This document shows positions 51,851-59,744 of a DNA stretch of 64,000 nt, in pieces. The position numbers were made by a program, and so were the translations under genes. The stretch lies in NCBI GenBank assembly GCA_903825305.1, contig CAIKAC010000012.1, forward strand, positions 124,001 to 188,000, given 5' to 3'. The DNA comes from an uncultured Actinomycetes bacterium. GTDB lineage: Bacteria; Actinomycetota; Acidimicrobiia; Acidimicrobiales; RAAP-2. The notes under the pieces are model-generated. The model made no database searches. It was not told where the DNA came from and saw only the letters and a program-made list of their open reading frames with translations. Position 1 is the stretch's first letter; every line of letters begins with the position of its first letter.

Positions 51851-53324
51851 GGCGGCCTTCGGCGTCAACCGAACAAGGCACGCCGAGGAGGTCTTTGCCA
51901 GAAACGCTGGCGGCGAATTCAGGGTCTCGCGTCCAGGACCAGCATCGCGCTCCTTGAGGAGTGGTGACCGCGGCGATGACTGCCTTTGGGCCCGTATCTC
52001 TGGCATGGGTGACCGTGAACGTTTCAATCGTGCCGCTTCCTACGAACGACTCGTCAACGACTTTGGTGTCAGCCCGATCAACGACGGCTTGTGCATCGAG
52101 AGAGGCAAAAGCTTTGTTCGAAGGATGCGTGCCATAGACACCCAAGCTGTGGGAAGTGGCAAAGTAACTGAGGCCACTAATCAGGCCACGCATCTCGCGT
52201 TGTTCACGCAGCGACGCCACCATGGCGGCCAAAGAGTGCAGCACATAAGAATTGCCGGGGCCTCCAGCGAAGGTCAGGCCACCGGTGAGGGTGAGCGGGC
52301 GCTGAGGGTCGTGCAACGAAAGCCCCAATGCCTGGGCACTTAGTTCCACCGCAACCGGAAAGCAGCTGTAGAGATCAATCAGTCCCATGTCATCACTGCT
52401 CGCATTGACGTATTCAAAGAGCGTGGTACTCGCAGCTTCTAAGGCGATGGATCGTCCAAGGTCGAGGCGATTGGAAACAAACCAAGGATCATTGGCCACG
52501 CTGTGGCCGTGGAAGAACACCATGGCATCGCGAGGAATGCCTGCTGCGAGTGCTGCTTCGTACCGCATTGCGATGACGCATGCCGCTTGATTGACGGGCA
52601 AGTTTGCAACCATGGTCTTGGTGTAGGGCTCTGCGATCATGCGGTTGGCCTCACCGGGCGTCACGATGTCGGCAGCGCTCGGAGCAGATTGAATCCACGC
52701 ATAGGGGTTGGACGCTGCGACCTCGGCAAAGTGTTGCCAGAGTGCACCAAGGACTTCGCGGTGATCGGAAAGTGTGCGACCTTGGCGTGCGCGATAAGCA
52801 GTTTCAAGTAAGGGGTAGATAAAGGCAGGCAAGCGCAATCCGCGAGCAAGCTCGTATCGGGTGAGCGGGGTGCGTTCATCTCCAAACAGGCGAGTTGCCC
52901 CCATATCTTCTTGCTCAGTTGAAGCCTCTGGCACGCCAGCACTTACCCCAGCCATTCGCTCACCGCCGACGATGGCTACGCAATCAAGTGAACCCTTGGC
53001 CATAGCAAGGGCAGCATCAGCCAAGAATTTTTGGGGCATGGTCCCACCGTGGCTCGAAAGGACCAACTCGGTAGGCTGCACCCCAAGTGTGTCGGCAATC
53101 ACCTGAGGAAAATTGTGCGGTGTGGATCCGAAACTTCGCACGACTCGCAACGATTGCAAGAGGGGCAAAACCGATTCCTTGGCACTGGTGTTTTGGTCCG
53201 CCGTGGCAACTGCCTCGAGTATGAGTTCAAGGGGTCCAGTGGGGGATTCGCCACGAGAAATCCGATCAATGCTCTGGCCGGCACCTACCAAAACGCACGC
53301 ATTGGGGTCTACTGCCACAAATCG
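51837..53324 (-). CDS. Thiolase-fold protein (acetyl-CoA acetyltransferase-like) without the nucleophilic Cys
   Basis: About 495 residues from GTG 53324, giving a VAVDPNACVLVGAGQ opening as in homologues; ATG 53375 is the alternative. Thiolase-superfamily segments include LSSHGGTMPQKFLADAALAMAKG at 52.9-53.1 kb. The active-site Cys of true thiolases would fall there but is missing. Further segments are HGHSVANDPWFVS, DLYSCFPVAVE and TGGLTFAGGPGNSYVLHS. The last 80 residues form an added domain. Actinobacterial paralogues annotated as acetyl-CoA acetyltransferase share this plan. It may act on acyl-CoA without Claisen chemistry. Next to beta-oxidation-like genes. Confidence 0.78.
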   Translation of the reverse strand, partial: RFVAVDPNACVLVGAGQSIDRISRGESPTGPLELILEAVATADQNTSAKESVLPLLQSLRVVRSFGSTPHNFPQVIADTLGVQPTELVLSSHGGTMPQKFLADAALAMAKGSLDCVAIVGGERMAGVSAGVPEASTEQEDMGATRLFGDERTPLTRYELARGLRLPAFIYPLLETAYRARQGRTLSDHREVLGALWQHFAEVAASNPYAWIQSAPSAADIVTPGEANRMIAEPYTKTMVANLPVNQAACVIAMRYEAALAAGIPRDAMVFFHGHSVANDPWFVSNRLDLGRSIALEAASTTLFEYVNASSDDMGLIDLYSCFPVAVELSAQALGLSLHDPQRPLTLTGGLTFAGGPGNSYVLHSLAAMVASLREQREMRGLISGLSYFATSHSLGVYGTHPSNKAFASLDAQAVVDRADTKVVDESFVGSGTIETFTVTHARDTGPKAVIAAVTTPQGARCWSWTRDPEFAASVSGKDLLGVPCSVDAEGRLSLD

Positions 53325-53539
53325 AAGCGTAGTGCGCCTCGAGAAACGGGAATTTCCATTCCACACGCCTCCCATGAAACGTAGGACTTGACCACGGGTG
53401 ATTCTTCTCCGAGATATGGCCCACCGTAAGGAAACCCTCGTTCTGCAATCGGTAATGCAAAGAACATGGTTCCTGATTAGTCTGTCTTCAGTTGCAGGCA
53501 TGCTGTAGGGGCCGCAACCTAGAGGGGGTCATTGACATT

Positions 53540-54316
53540 ATGGAACTCAAAGGAACATCCGCAATCGTGACGGGGGGAGCCTCTGGCCTTGGAGAGGCTA
53601 CCGCCAAGCTCCTGGCCAATCGAGGAGTTACCGTTGTCATCGCTGACCTCAATGTCGAGGCAGGTGAATCTCTCGCCAAAGAAATCAACGGCTTGTTCGC
53701 AAAGACTGACGTCACCAAGACTGAAGAGGTGACGGCTGCCGTTGAAGCTGCAAGAAACGCAGCCCCACTTTGGAGCGTTGTCAATTGCGCCGGCATTGGA
53801 CTTGCTCAACGGACCATCGGAAGAGATGGGGAATATACGAGTGCTCACGATCTAGCGACGTATCGACGAGTGATTGAAATCAACCTCATTGGAACGTTCG
53901 ATATGTGCAGATTGGCCGCAACAGTCATGAGCCAAAACACCCCGGACGAAGATGGATGTCGTGGTGCCATCGTGAATACCGCCTCCGTGGCGGCCGAAGA
54001 TGGGCAAATTGGTCAGGTGGCATACTCCTCATCAAAAGGTGGCGTTGTGGGCTTAACGCTTCCCCTTGCACGAGATTTGTCGGCAAGTGGGATTCGAGCA
54101 AACTGCATTTTGCCGGGACTCATTGACACTCCCATTTACGGCCATGGTGAAGCGGCGGACGAATTCAAGGCTCGTCTTGGCGCTGGTGTTTTGTTCCCTC
54201 ATCGCCTCGGCAGATCTGAAGAATTTGCATCGCTAGCGATTGAACTGCTGACGAATTCATACATGAACGCGGAGACAATTCGAATCGATGCTGGCATCAG
54301 GATGCAGCCCAAATAA
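53540..54316 (+). CDS. SDR, 3-hydroxyacyl-CoA dehydrogenase type 2 (HSD17B10)-like
   Basis: A 258-residue SDR from ATG 53540 (MELKGTSAIVTGGASGLGEATA), with AGAGGGGG-like purines upstream. DLN after the second strand favours NAD. The active site includes VNCAGIG, NTASVAAEDGQIGQ and YSSSKGG. LPGLIDTPIYG and the C-terminal RIDAGIRMQPK match the type-2 3-hydroxyacyl-CoA dehydrogenase branch, which oxidises 3-hydroxyacyl-CoA in beta-oxidation and branched-chain catabolism. It is divergent from the thiolase-fold gene and upstream of the acyl-CoA dehydrogenase. Confidence 0.88.
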   Translation: MELKGTSAIVTGGASGLGEATAKLLANRGVTVVIADLNVEAGESLAKEINGLFAKTDVTKTEEVTAAVEAARNAAPLWSVVNCAGIGLAQRTIGRDGEYTSAHDLATYRRVIEINLIGTFDMCRLAATVMSQNTPDEDGCRGAIVNTASVAAEDGQIGQVAYSSSKGGVVGLTLPLARDLSASGIRANCILPGLIDTPIYGHGEAADEFKARLGAGVLFPHRLGRSEEFASLAIELLTNSYMNAETIRIDAGIRMQPK

Positions 54317-54524
54317 CAGCGACACGTTTAGGGATTGCAGTCAGCCGGTCATTGCTGGCACAAGTGATGGACACACCCCTTAGGGCTCGAGAAGTGCGTT
54401 CAGCGGTTGAGGACACAACGGAGTGTTTCACTTGGCACCTGTATTTGTGACCGCTAGGGTGAGGCTCAATTCTTAGGAGTGCTGCCTCGCGTTTTGAAAT
54501 GAGAGCAAGAGCAAAGGAAGTCTT

Positions 54525-55673
54525 ATGAAGCGGAACTTGTTCGAAGACGAACATGAGGCATATCGCGGCACCGTCGCGGCATTCATTGCCAAGGAAGTAA
54601 GTCCTAACTACGAGACCTGGTGCCGAGACGGCATCGTTCCGCGAGAGTTGTTCGCAAAAGGCGGGGAGCTTGGGATGTTCCCAGCGGTGCCCGAGGAATA
54701 TGGCGGATCTGGAGTCACTGACTTTCGCTTCAATGTCGTGCTCTCAGAGGAAGCCGCGAAGGCGGCAGTCACTCCCGCATTGGGCGGTTTCACCCTCCAT
54801 AACGAAATTTGCATGCCGTACTTCTTGGAACTCACCACTGAGGAGCAGAAGCAGCGGTGGTTGCCTGGCATCGCAGCAGGAACGCTGATCACGGCAGTAG
54901 CGATGACCGAACCTGGCACCGGATCGGATCTGTCGGGTATCTCAACCAAAGCAGTAAGGGACGGCGATCACTACGTTGTCAGTGGCGCCAAGACTTTCAT
55001 TACTAATGGCATCAATTCAGATTTGGTGATCGTGGTGACCCGGACGGGAGATGACCCTCACCGTGGCTTGACCTTGCTGGTTCTTGAGCGCGGCATGGAA
55101 GGTTTCACACGCGGACGCAATCTTGACAAGGTGGGGCAGCATGCCCAAGACACCGCTGAGTTGTTCTTTGATGACGTTCGTGTTCCGGCAAGCAACATGC
55201 TTGGTTCTGAAGGAGAAGGCTTCTATTTACTGATGAGAAACTTGGCCCAGGAGCGACTTGGACTTGCGGTCAGCTCGTTGGCTTCAGCGCAGGCAGCGTT
55301 CTCGTGGACTTGTGACTATGTGAGAGAGCGTCATGCATTCGGGAAGGCAATTGGTTCATTTCAAAACACAAGATTCAAATTGGCCGAGATGGCCACTGAG
55401 CTAGACATTGCACAAACCTATGTTGACGCCCAAGTTCTCGAACTTAACGAGGGCACGCTTGATGCGGTTGATGCAGCAAAGTCAAAAATGTGGGTGACGG
55501 AGATGCAGGGAAGAGTGATTGATGCCTGTGTGCAACTCCATGGGGGCTATGGATACATGCTTGAGTATCCAATCGCACAGGCGTACATTGACTCGCGGAT
55601 TAGCCGAATTTATGGCGGCACCAACGAGATCATGCGAGAAATTATTGGTCGTTCTTTGAATCTCAATTCGTAG
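54525..55673 (+). CDS. Acyl-CoA dehydrogenase
   Basis: A 382-residue FAD enzyme that introduces the alpha-beta double bond in acyl-CoA and reduces ETF. Elements seen: LFEDEHEAYRGTVAAFIAKEV, AMTEPGTGSDLSGI (FAD loop), YVVSGAKTFITNG, ERLGLAVSSLASAQAA, and the C-terminal LHGGYGYMLEYPIAQAYIDSR with GGTNEIMREIIGR. The catalytic Glu expected near the end is in GGTNEIM. An AAGGAAG ribosome-binding site precedes the ATG. Substrate chain unknown. EtfBA at 18.6-20.3 kb is the likely electron acceptor. Confidence 0.93.
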   Translation: MKRNLFEDEHEAYRGTVAAFIAKEVSPNYETWCRDGIVPRELFAKGGELGMFPAVPEEYGGSGVTDFRFNVVLSEEAAKAAVTPALGGFTLHNEICMPYFLELTTEEQKQRWLPGIAAGTLITAVAMTEPGTGSDLSGISTKAVRDGDHYVVSGAKTFITNGINSDLVIVVTRTGDDPHRGLTLLVLERGMEGFTRGRNLDKVGQHAQDTAELFFDDVRVPASNMLGSEGEGFYLLMRNLAQERLGLAVSSLASAQAAFSWTCDYVRERHAFGKAIGSFQNTRFKLAEMATELDIAQTYVDAQVLELNEGTLDAVDAAKSKMWVTEMQGRVIDACVQLHGGYGYMLEYPIAQAYIDSRISRIYGGTNEIMREIIGRSLNLNS

Positions 55674-55737
55674 ATTCACCAGTGCCACTGCTGGGACATT
55701 TCGGTTCTGACTCTCACGATCGGGTGCCGACGGCCAT

Positions 55738-55770
55738 AACGGTGATCGTTCGAAGATCCTGATCACTGTT
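55738..55770 (+). promoter_or_regulatory. Inverted repeat upstream of SDR gene
   Basis: AACGGTGATC (55738-55747) and GATCACTGTT (55761-55770): 10-bp arms with one G-T wobble around a 13-nt spacer, 35 bp before the next start. The dyad with GTGATC/GATCAC cores could be an operator or an mRNA hairpin. No regulator gene is adjacent. Confidence 0.4.
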
Positions 55771-55804
55771 GAGGTGATAGCCAGCCAAGAAGAAGGAGTG
55801 AGAG

Positions 55805-56572
55805 ATGAACTTATTTGATTTGTCAGGAAAGACGGCACTCGTCACGGGTGGAAATCGCGGCATCGGACTCATGATTTCCCGAGGGTTACTCGATGCCGGC
55901 GCCCGAGTGATTATTTCGGGACGCAACGAAGCGGTATGCGATGCTGCCGTAGCCGAGCTTTCTTCTTTCGGGACGATTGAGGCTATTCCTGCAGACCTTG
56001 CTGCTGCCGATGCCACCAGCCGATTGGCGCAGATGGTTGCCGAGCGGGTGGATCATCTCGACATTTTGGTAAATAACGCAGGAGCCACGTGGGGCGCTCC
56101 CATCGAGGAGTTCCCAGAGTCTGCGTGGGACAAGGTACTGGGCGTCAATGTGAAAGCGCCGTTCATGCTCATTCAGGCGTGTCTCCCATTGCTAGAACGA
56201 GCTGGTTCAGCGGAGGACCCTGCGCGGATCATCAACATCGGCAGTATCGATGGCCTTCGAGTTCCAAACTTCGACAGCTTTAGCTATGCCGCATCCAAGG
56301 CGGCGATTCACCAAATTACGAAAATGCTGGCAAAGCAGTTTGGGCCTCGCCACATAACGGTCAACGCCATTGCCCCAGGACCGTTCCCCTCCAAAATGAT
56401 GGGGGCCATTCTTGAAGCCTTCGAGGAGCAACTCATTGAGTCATCTCCCCTTGGCCGCATTGGTCGGGCCGAAGATATGGCGGGCGCTGCTGTCTACTTG
56501 TCGTCCAAGGCAGGGAGTTGGGTCACTGGGATCATTCTTCCCGTAGACGGCGGAATTTACACAACCTCGTGA
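55805..56572 (+). CDS. SDR family oxidoreductase (gluconate 5-dehydrogenase/FabG-like)
   Basis: A 255-residue classical SDR. VTGGNRGIGLMIS is the nucleotide site; ISGRNEAVCD after strand 2 (Arg-Asn) favours NADP(H). NNAGATWGAP, NIGSIDGLRVPN and YAASKAAIH supply the catalytic Asn-Ser-Tyr-Lys set. APGPFPSKMM and VTGIILPVDGGIYTT end the fold. AAGAAGGAGTGAG precedes the ATG. It resembles gluconate 5-dehydrogenase-like and RhlG-like SDRs, but the substrate is not predictable. Confidence 0.87.
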   Translation: MNLFDLSGKTALVTGGNRGIGLMISRGLLDAGARVIISGRNEAVCDAAVAELSSFGTIEAIPADLAAADATSRLAQMVAERVDHLDILVNNAGATWGAPIEEFPESAWDKVLGVNVKAPFMLIQACLPLLERAGSAEDPARIINIGSIDGLRVPNFDSFSYAASKAAIHQITKMLAKQFGPRHITVNAIAPGPFPSKMMGAILEAFEEQLIESSPLGRIGRAEDMAGAAVYLSSKAGSWVTGIILPVDGGIYTTS

Positions 56573-56586
56573 GGCGCCGTAGTTAG

Positions 56587-57366
56587 TCAGCGACCTTTCC
56601 AAACTGGCTCGCGCTTTTCTACGAAGGCGTCCGCACCCTCTTTGGCGTCTTCGCTAGCCCAAATCATCTCCTGAACGGGAATTTGTGCTTCCCACACGGT
56701 TTGCGTCGAAGCGCCGGCAGCCAAGCGCATGAGTGAACGAGTCGACTGCACGCCAAGAGGCCCGTTGCTTGAAATCTTGAGTGCAAAGCTTTCGGCAAGC
56801 GGAAGGACTTCTTCTGCCGGAACGACGTAATTCACACAGCCCAATTCTTTTGCTCGTTGGGTCTCAAGGAAGTCACCGGTCATCCCTAGTTCCAGGGCGA
56901 TGGGCAGTGGAATTCGTTGCGGCAAGAGCACGCCGCTACCAGCAGGGAAGAAACCCCGCTTGGCTTCTGGAAGTCCTAACTTCACTCCCTCGGCGACGAT
57001 GATCATGTCACAACACATCAAGAGTTCGAAGCCGCCACCCAACGCGAGGCCTTGGGCCGCACCGATGACGGGTGTTTGGAACCGTTCATGCATGAAACTC
57101 ATGAAACCTTCACGACCGATTTCTTCTTCTTGACTTAGCTCAGGCTGACCTTCTGAGAACATACGCAAGTCCATACCTGCGCAAAAGGCTTTGTCTCCAG
57201 TTCCCGTCAGTATTGACACACGGATGTCTCGGTCAGCATCGGCCGCGATGAGTGCATTGCCGATTCCCGCCATGACCTGTTGGTTGATTGCGTTATACGA
57301 ATCTGGTCGATTGATGCGGATTGTCTGTACATGTCCGTCGCGCGTTACGACTACTTCGTCACCCAT
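56587..57366 (-). CDS. Enoyl-CoA hydratase/isomerase family protein
   Basis: A 259-residue crotonase from ATG 57366, chosen for the GGGGGG ribosome-binding site; ten upstream residues are dispensable. Oxyanion-hole regions are KAFCAGMDLRMF and AAQGLALGGGFELLMCCD. PEAKRGFFPAGSGV stands at the second catalytic position, where hydratases have Glu. GFFPAGSG with Pro-Ala leaves the hydratase Glu164 equivalent uncertain, so isomerase, hydrolase or other crotonase chemistry is possible. It runs opposite to its neighbours, behind an 18-bp palindrome. Confidence 0.86.
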   Translation of the reverse strand: MGDEVVVTRDGHVQTIRINRPDSYNAINQQVMAGIGNALIAADADRDIRVSILTGTGDKAFCAGMDLRMFSEGQPELSQEEEIGREGFMSFMHERFQTPVIGAAQGLALGGGFELLMCCDMIIVAEGVKLGLPEAKRGFFPAGSGVLLPQRIPLPIALELGMTGDFLETQRAKELGCVNYVVPAEEVLPLAESFALKISSNGPLGVQSTRSLMRLAAGASTQTVWEAQIPVQEMIWASEDAKEGADAFVEKREPVWKGR

Positions 57367-57390
57367 GGCCCCCCCTTGGACTCGCGGCGC

Positions 57391-57408
57391 CATCACGAGC
57401 TAGTGATG
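57391..57408. promoter_or_regulatory. 18-bp near-perfect palindrome (operator candidate) upstream of the crotonase gene
   Basis: CATCAC (57391-57396), central GAGCTA, GTGATG (57403-57408). The 6-bp arms are perfect and the AGCT centre is itself palindromic. It lies 25-42 bp upstream of the crotonase start, a usual position for a TetR/GntR-type operator. No regulator gene is in the neighbourhood. Confidence 0.45.
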
Positions 57409-57735
57409 GGCCTTCACTCAGCATAAGTTCACCTACTCGATCGGCCAAGTTGCACTGACGCCACCAGCAAATGCCAGGCCACTGAACGGTGAGTGGGTTC
57501 ACGGTGGGGCAAGGTAAGGGTGATGCGAAGACGGAGATGTTCTTCAAGTTCTTGCTACGAATTATGCCGGCGAAGACTTTTAAGGTCACGAATTGAAAAA
57601 TTTCGGATGGTCGCCGTGAGCGACTCCGAATTTATGTGCATGAATTATTTCTATCAAAAATCAGTTGATGGAATATTTCAACCGAGTTATGGTGGCCAAG
57701 CACAGCATTGACTGTCGAGACCAAGGGGGGGAAGC
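57409..57735 (+). other. Intergenic region with bulged hairpin ahead of the nitroreductase gene
   Basis: About 330 bp with no credible gene; the right half is A+T-rich. The main structure is a hairpin at 57602-57630: TTCGGA, a 2-nt bulge TG, GTCGC, loop CGTGA, then GCGAC and TCCGAA. It has 11 paired bases and is followed by TTTAT. GGGGGGG at about 57725-57731 is the nitroreductase ribosome-binding site. The hairpin could be an attenuator or part of a structured leader. No known riboswitch consensus is recognised. Confidence 0.45.
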
Positions 57736-58416
57736 ATGGAGCTTTCAGATGTAATGAGGAGTCAAAACGCTTGTCGCTACTACAAGAGCGATGACGTTCC
57801 TAACTCAGTGTTGTACAAGGCCATCGACGATGCACGATTCGGTCCACAAGGTGGCAACCGCCAGCCAACGCGATTTGTCATTGTGAAAGATCCCGCCAAG
57901 AAGAAGCGCTTGGGCGAGCTGTACATGATTCCCTGGTCTGCGTATGCAGCCTCGGCTCGTGAAATGAACAAAGCAATTGTCGCTTCTGATGGCACTGAAA
58001 AGGCCACAAACCTCGGCATGAGCAACCCTGAGAAGGCTCTTGACGATGCGGATAACTTCGCAGCCAACTTTGGCAACCACCCGGCGATTGTGGTGGTGTG
58101 CGCCGATATTGCCGAAACTCACCCTACTGACACGGAATTGGGTCGCTTGAGCATTGTCGGTGGCGGTTCTGTATACCCCATCGCTCAGAACTTCTGCTTG
58201 GCGCTTCGCAACCAAGGTGTGGCAACGACCTTCACGACCTTGCTGTGCATGTACGAACCGGAAATCAAAGAATTGCTTGGGCTGCCGGAAGAATGGGCTA
58301 CTGCTGCGTTCATCGTGGCGGGTTACCCGGAGAAGCCATTCCCGACCAAGTTGTTCCGGCACCCGGTCGAGACCATGGCCTACGTCGACACCTGGGGTAA
58401 CTCACTAACCAACTAG
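57736..58416 (+). CDS. Nitroreductase family protein
   Basis: A 226-residue FMN-type nitroreductase fold. The opening MELSDVMRSQNACRYYKSDDVP is the FMN-phosphate region (R-x-Y in place of the usual RRSxRxF). GPQGGNRQPTRFVIVKD forms the FMN pocket and VYPIAQNFCLALRNQGVATTFTT the core helix. VAGYPEKPF is the terminal strand. Members reduce nitro groups, quinones or enones, and some are dehalogenases. Here it sits beside CoA-thioester enzymes and directly upstream of an ABC importer, so enone or CoA-linked reduction is possible but unproven. Confidence 0.88.
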   Translation: MELSDVMRSQNACRYYKSDDVPNSVLYKAIDDARFGPQGGNRQPTRFVIVKDPAKKKRLGELYMIPWSAYAASAREMNKAIVASDGTEKATNLGMSNPEKALDDADNFAANFGNHPAIVVVCADIAETHPTDTELGRLSIVGGGSVYPIAQNFCLALRNQGVATTFTTLLCMYEPEIKELLGLPEEWATAAFIVAGYPEKPFPTKLFRHPVETMAYVDTWGNSLTN

Positions 58417-58449
58417 GTGGGTTCGGGGCAACCTGAACAAATTCTGAAC

Positions 58450-58511
58450 ATGGCTCCGTATATCGGAAGCCATCGGGGTGTTGAATTCGTATTGCGGGGG
58501 CAATCGAATTC
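58450..58511 (+). promoter_or_regulatory. Twin single-base-bulged hairpins in leader of ABC importer operon
   Basis: Hairpin 1: ATGGCT-CCG (58450-58458), loop TATAT, CGG, bulged A58467, AGCCAT (to 58473). Hairpin 2: GAATTCG, bulged T58490, ATTGC (58483-58495), loop GGGG, GCAAT-CGAATTC (58500-58511). All paired positions are Watson-Crick (9 and 12 bp). There is no T-run after either, so simple intrinsic termination of the nitroreductase gene is unlikely. They end 45 nt before the start of the solute-binding protein gene. The regulator or ligand is unknown. Confidence 0.55.
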
Positions 58512-58556
58512 GGTTGGCATCGCAGTCAATATCAAACAAACATAGGGGGGGGACCC

Positions 58557-59744
58557 ATGAATACAGGAAAGACATCACGAGGCATCGTGATGAAGTTGGC
58601 ATCTGCTGCGGCAGCTGCTGCCGTTGTGGGGAGCGCGCTCGTTGGCGTCACCGCAAGTTCGGCGTCAACGGGCAACATCGTTGCTCAAGCCAGAGCGTTG
58701 ACCACGATCATGGACCAAGGCAAATTGATGTGGTCAAGCCAAGGAACGCCGACGTCGCCGGCCAACATTGTTCCTTACGGATCATGGCGCGGTCCAAAGA
58801 CTGCTCCAAAGCCTGCGAAGCACAAGGTTGTTGACATCATTCCTTGCATTTCATCATCGGTGGCATGTGAAGAAGCTGCGCTTGGTGCTGCTGCTGCTGC
58901 GCAGAAGTTGGGTTGGACGACGCACATCTACAGCGGTGGCTTCAACTCGGCTGGTTACCAGACGGCATTTGCCAACGTAACGCCGGACCACGCCAATGCC
59001 GTTATCGGTATTGCTGTTCCGACCGAGCAATTCCAGCCCGAATTGGCATACGCCAACTCTCACCACATCTTGACCATCGCGTTGGGTGACCTTACGCACA
59101 CCACTGGTGTTCGTTATGACTCCTACGTGGACTTCCGCATGCCAGTCATGGAAGCAATGTTGGCCTACAAGATGATTGCCCACCTCAATGGTCAGGTGCA
59201 CGCACTGACGGTTCAAGACAATGGCTTCTCAGTTCTCGAGAACTCGCAGCAGGCTTTTGACAAGGTGCTGAGTCAATGCAGTGGCTGCACCTCTCACCTG
59301 GAGTCATGGGGCCTCGCAACGGTCTTCGGCGGCGGTGTCCAATCAGCCATTGACGGTTGGCTGGTTGCCAACCCGAACACCAACGTTCTGGACCTTCCTT
59401 ACTCCATCGGTGAAAGTTCAGCCGCAGCAGGCGTAGCTCAAGCCAACCTCAACCAGCACGTGTACGTGTTGGCAAAGGACGGCGACGCTGGTGGTCTGGC
59501 TGCTATTCAGGCTGGTCAGTCATACGCCAACGCTGGTACGAGCACCGCATGGTCAGGTTGGGCCGCAATTGACCAGCTGATCCGCGGTTTTGCGGGCAAG
59601 CCCTACCTCAACTTGCAGCAACAGGGCTTGGGCGTCGTGCTCTTCAACTCGGACAACACCCCCGCTAACGGAAACCCCGACAGCATCACGGTGTACCCGA
59701 ACTACCGGCACTACTACGAGAAGGCCTGGGGTCTGATTAAGTGA
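58557..59744 (+). CDS. Sugar-type ABC transporter, periplasmic-binding protein
   Basis: A 395-residue exported solute-binding protein of the type-1 (ribose/autoinducer-2-like) fold. The Sec signal peptide covers about 1-38 (Ala-rich core, ending SSAS). KHKVVDIIPCISSSVACEEAALGAAAAAQKLGW is at 58.8-58.9 kb and marks the first lobe. NAVIGIAVPTEQFQPEL, then KAWGLIK at the C-terminus. There is no lipobox Cys, so it may be released or held by other means. Known ligands of the fold are sugars, but amino acids, nucleosides and aromatics also occur. GGGGGGGGACCC precedes the ATG. It overlaps the ATPase gene by 4 nt. Confidence 0.87.
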   Translation: MNTGKTSRGIVMKLASAAAAAAVVGSALVGVTASSASTGNIVAQARALTTIMDQGKLMWSSQGTPTSPANIVPYGSWRGPKTAPKPAKHKVVDIIPCISSSVACEEAALGAAAAAQKLGWTTHIYSGGFNSAGYQTAFANVTPDHANAVIGIAVPTEQFQPELAYANSHHILTIALGDLTHTTGVRYDSYVDFRMPVMEAMLAYKMIAHLNGQVHALTVQDNGFSVLENSQQAFDKVLSQCSGCTSHLESWGLATVFGGGVQSAIDGWLVANPNTNVLDLPYSIGESSAAAGVAQANLNQHVYVLAKDGDAGGLAAIQAGQSYANAGTSTAWSGWAAIDQLIRGFAGKPYLNLQQQGLGVVLFNSDNTPANGNPDSITVYPNYRHYYEKAWGLIK

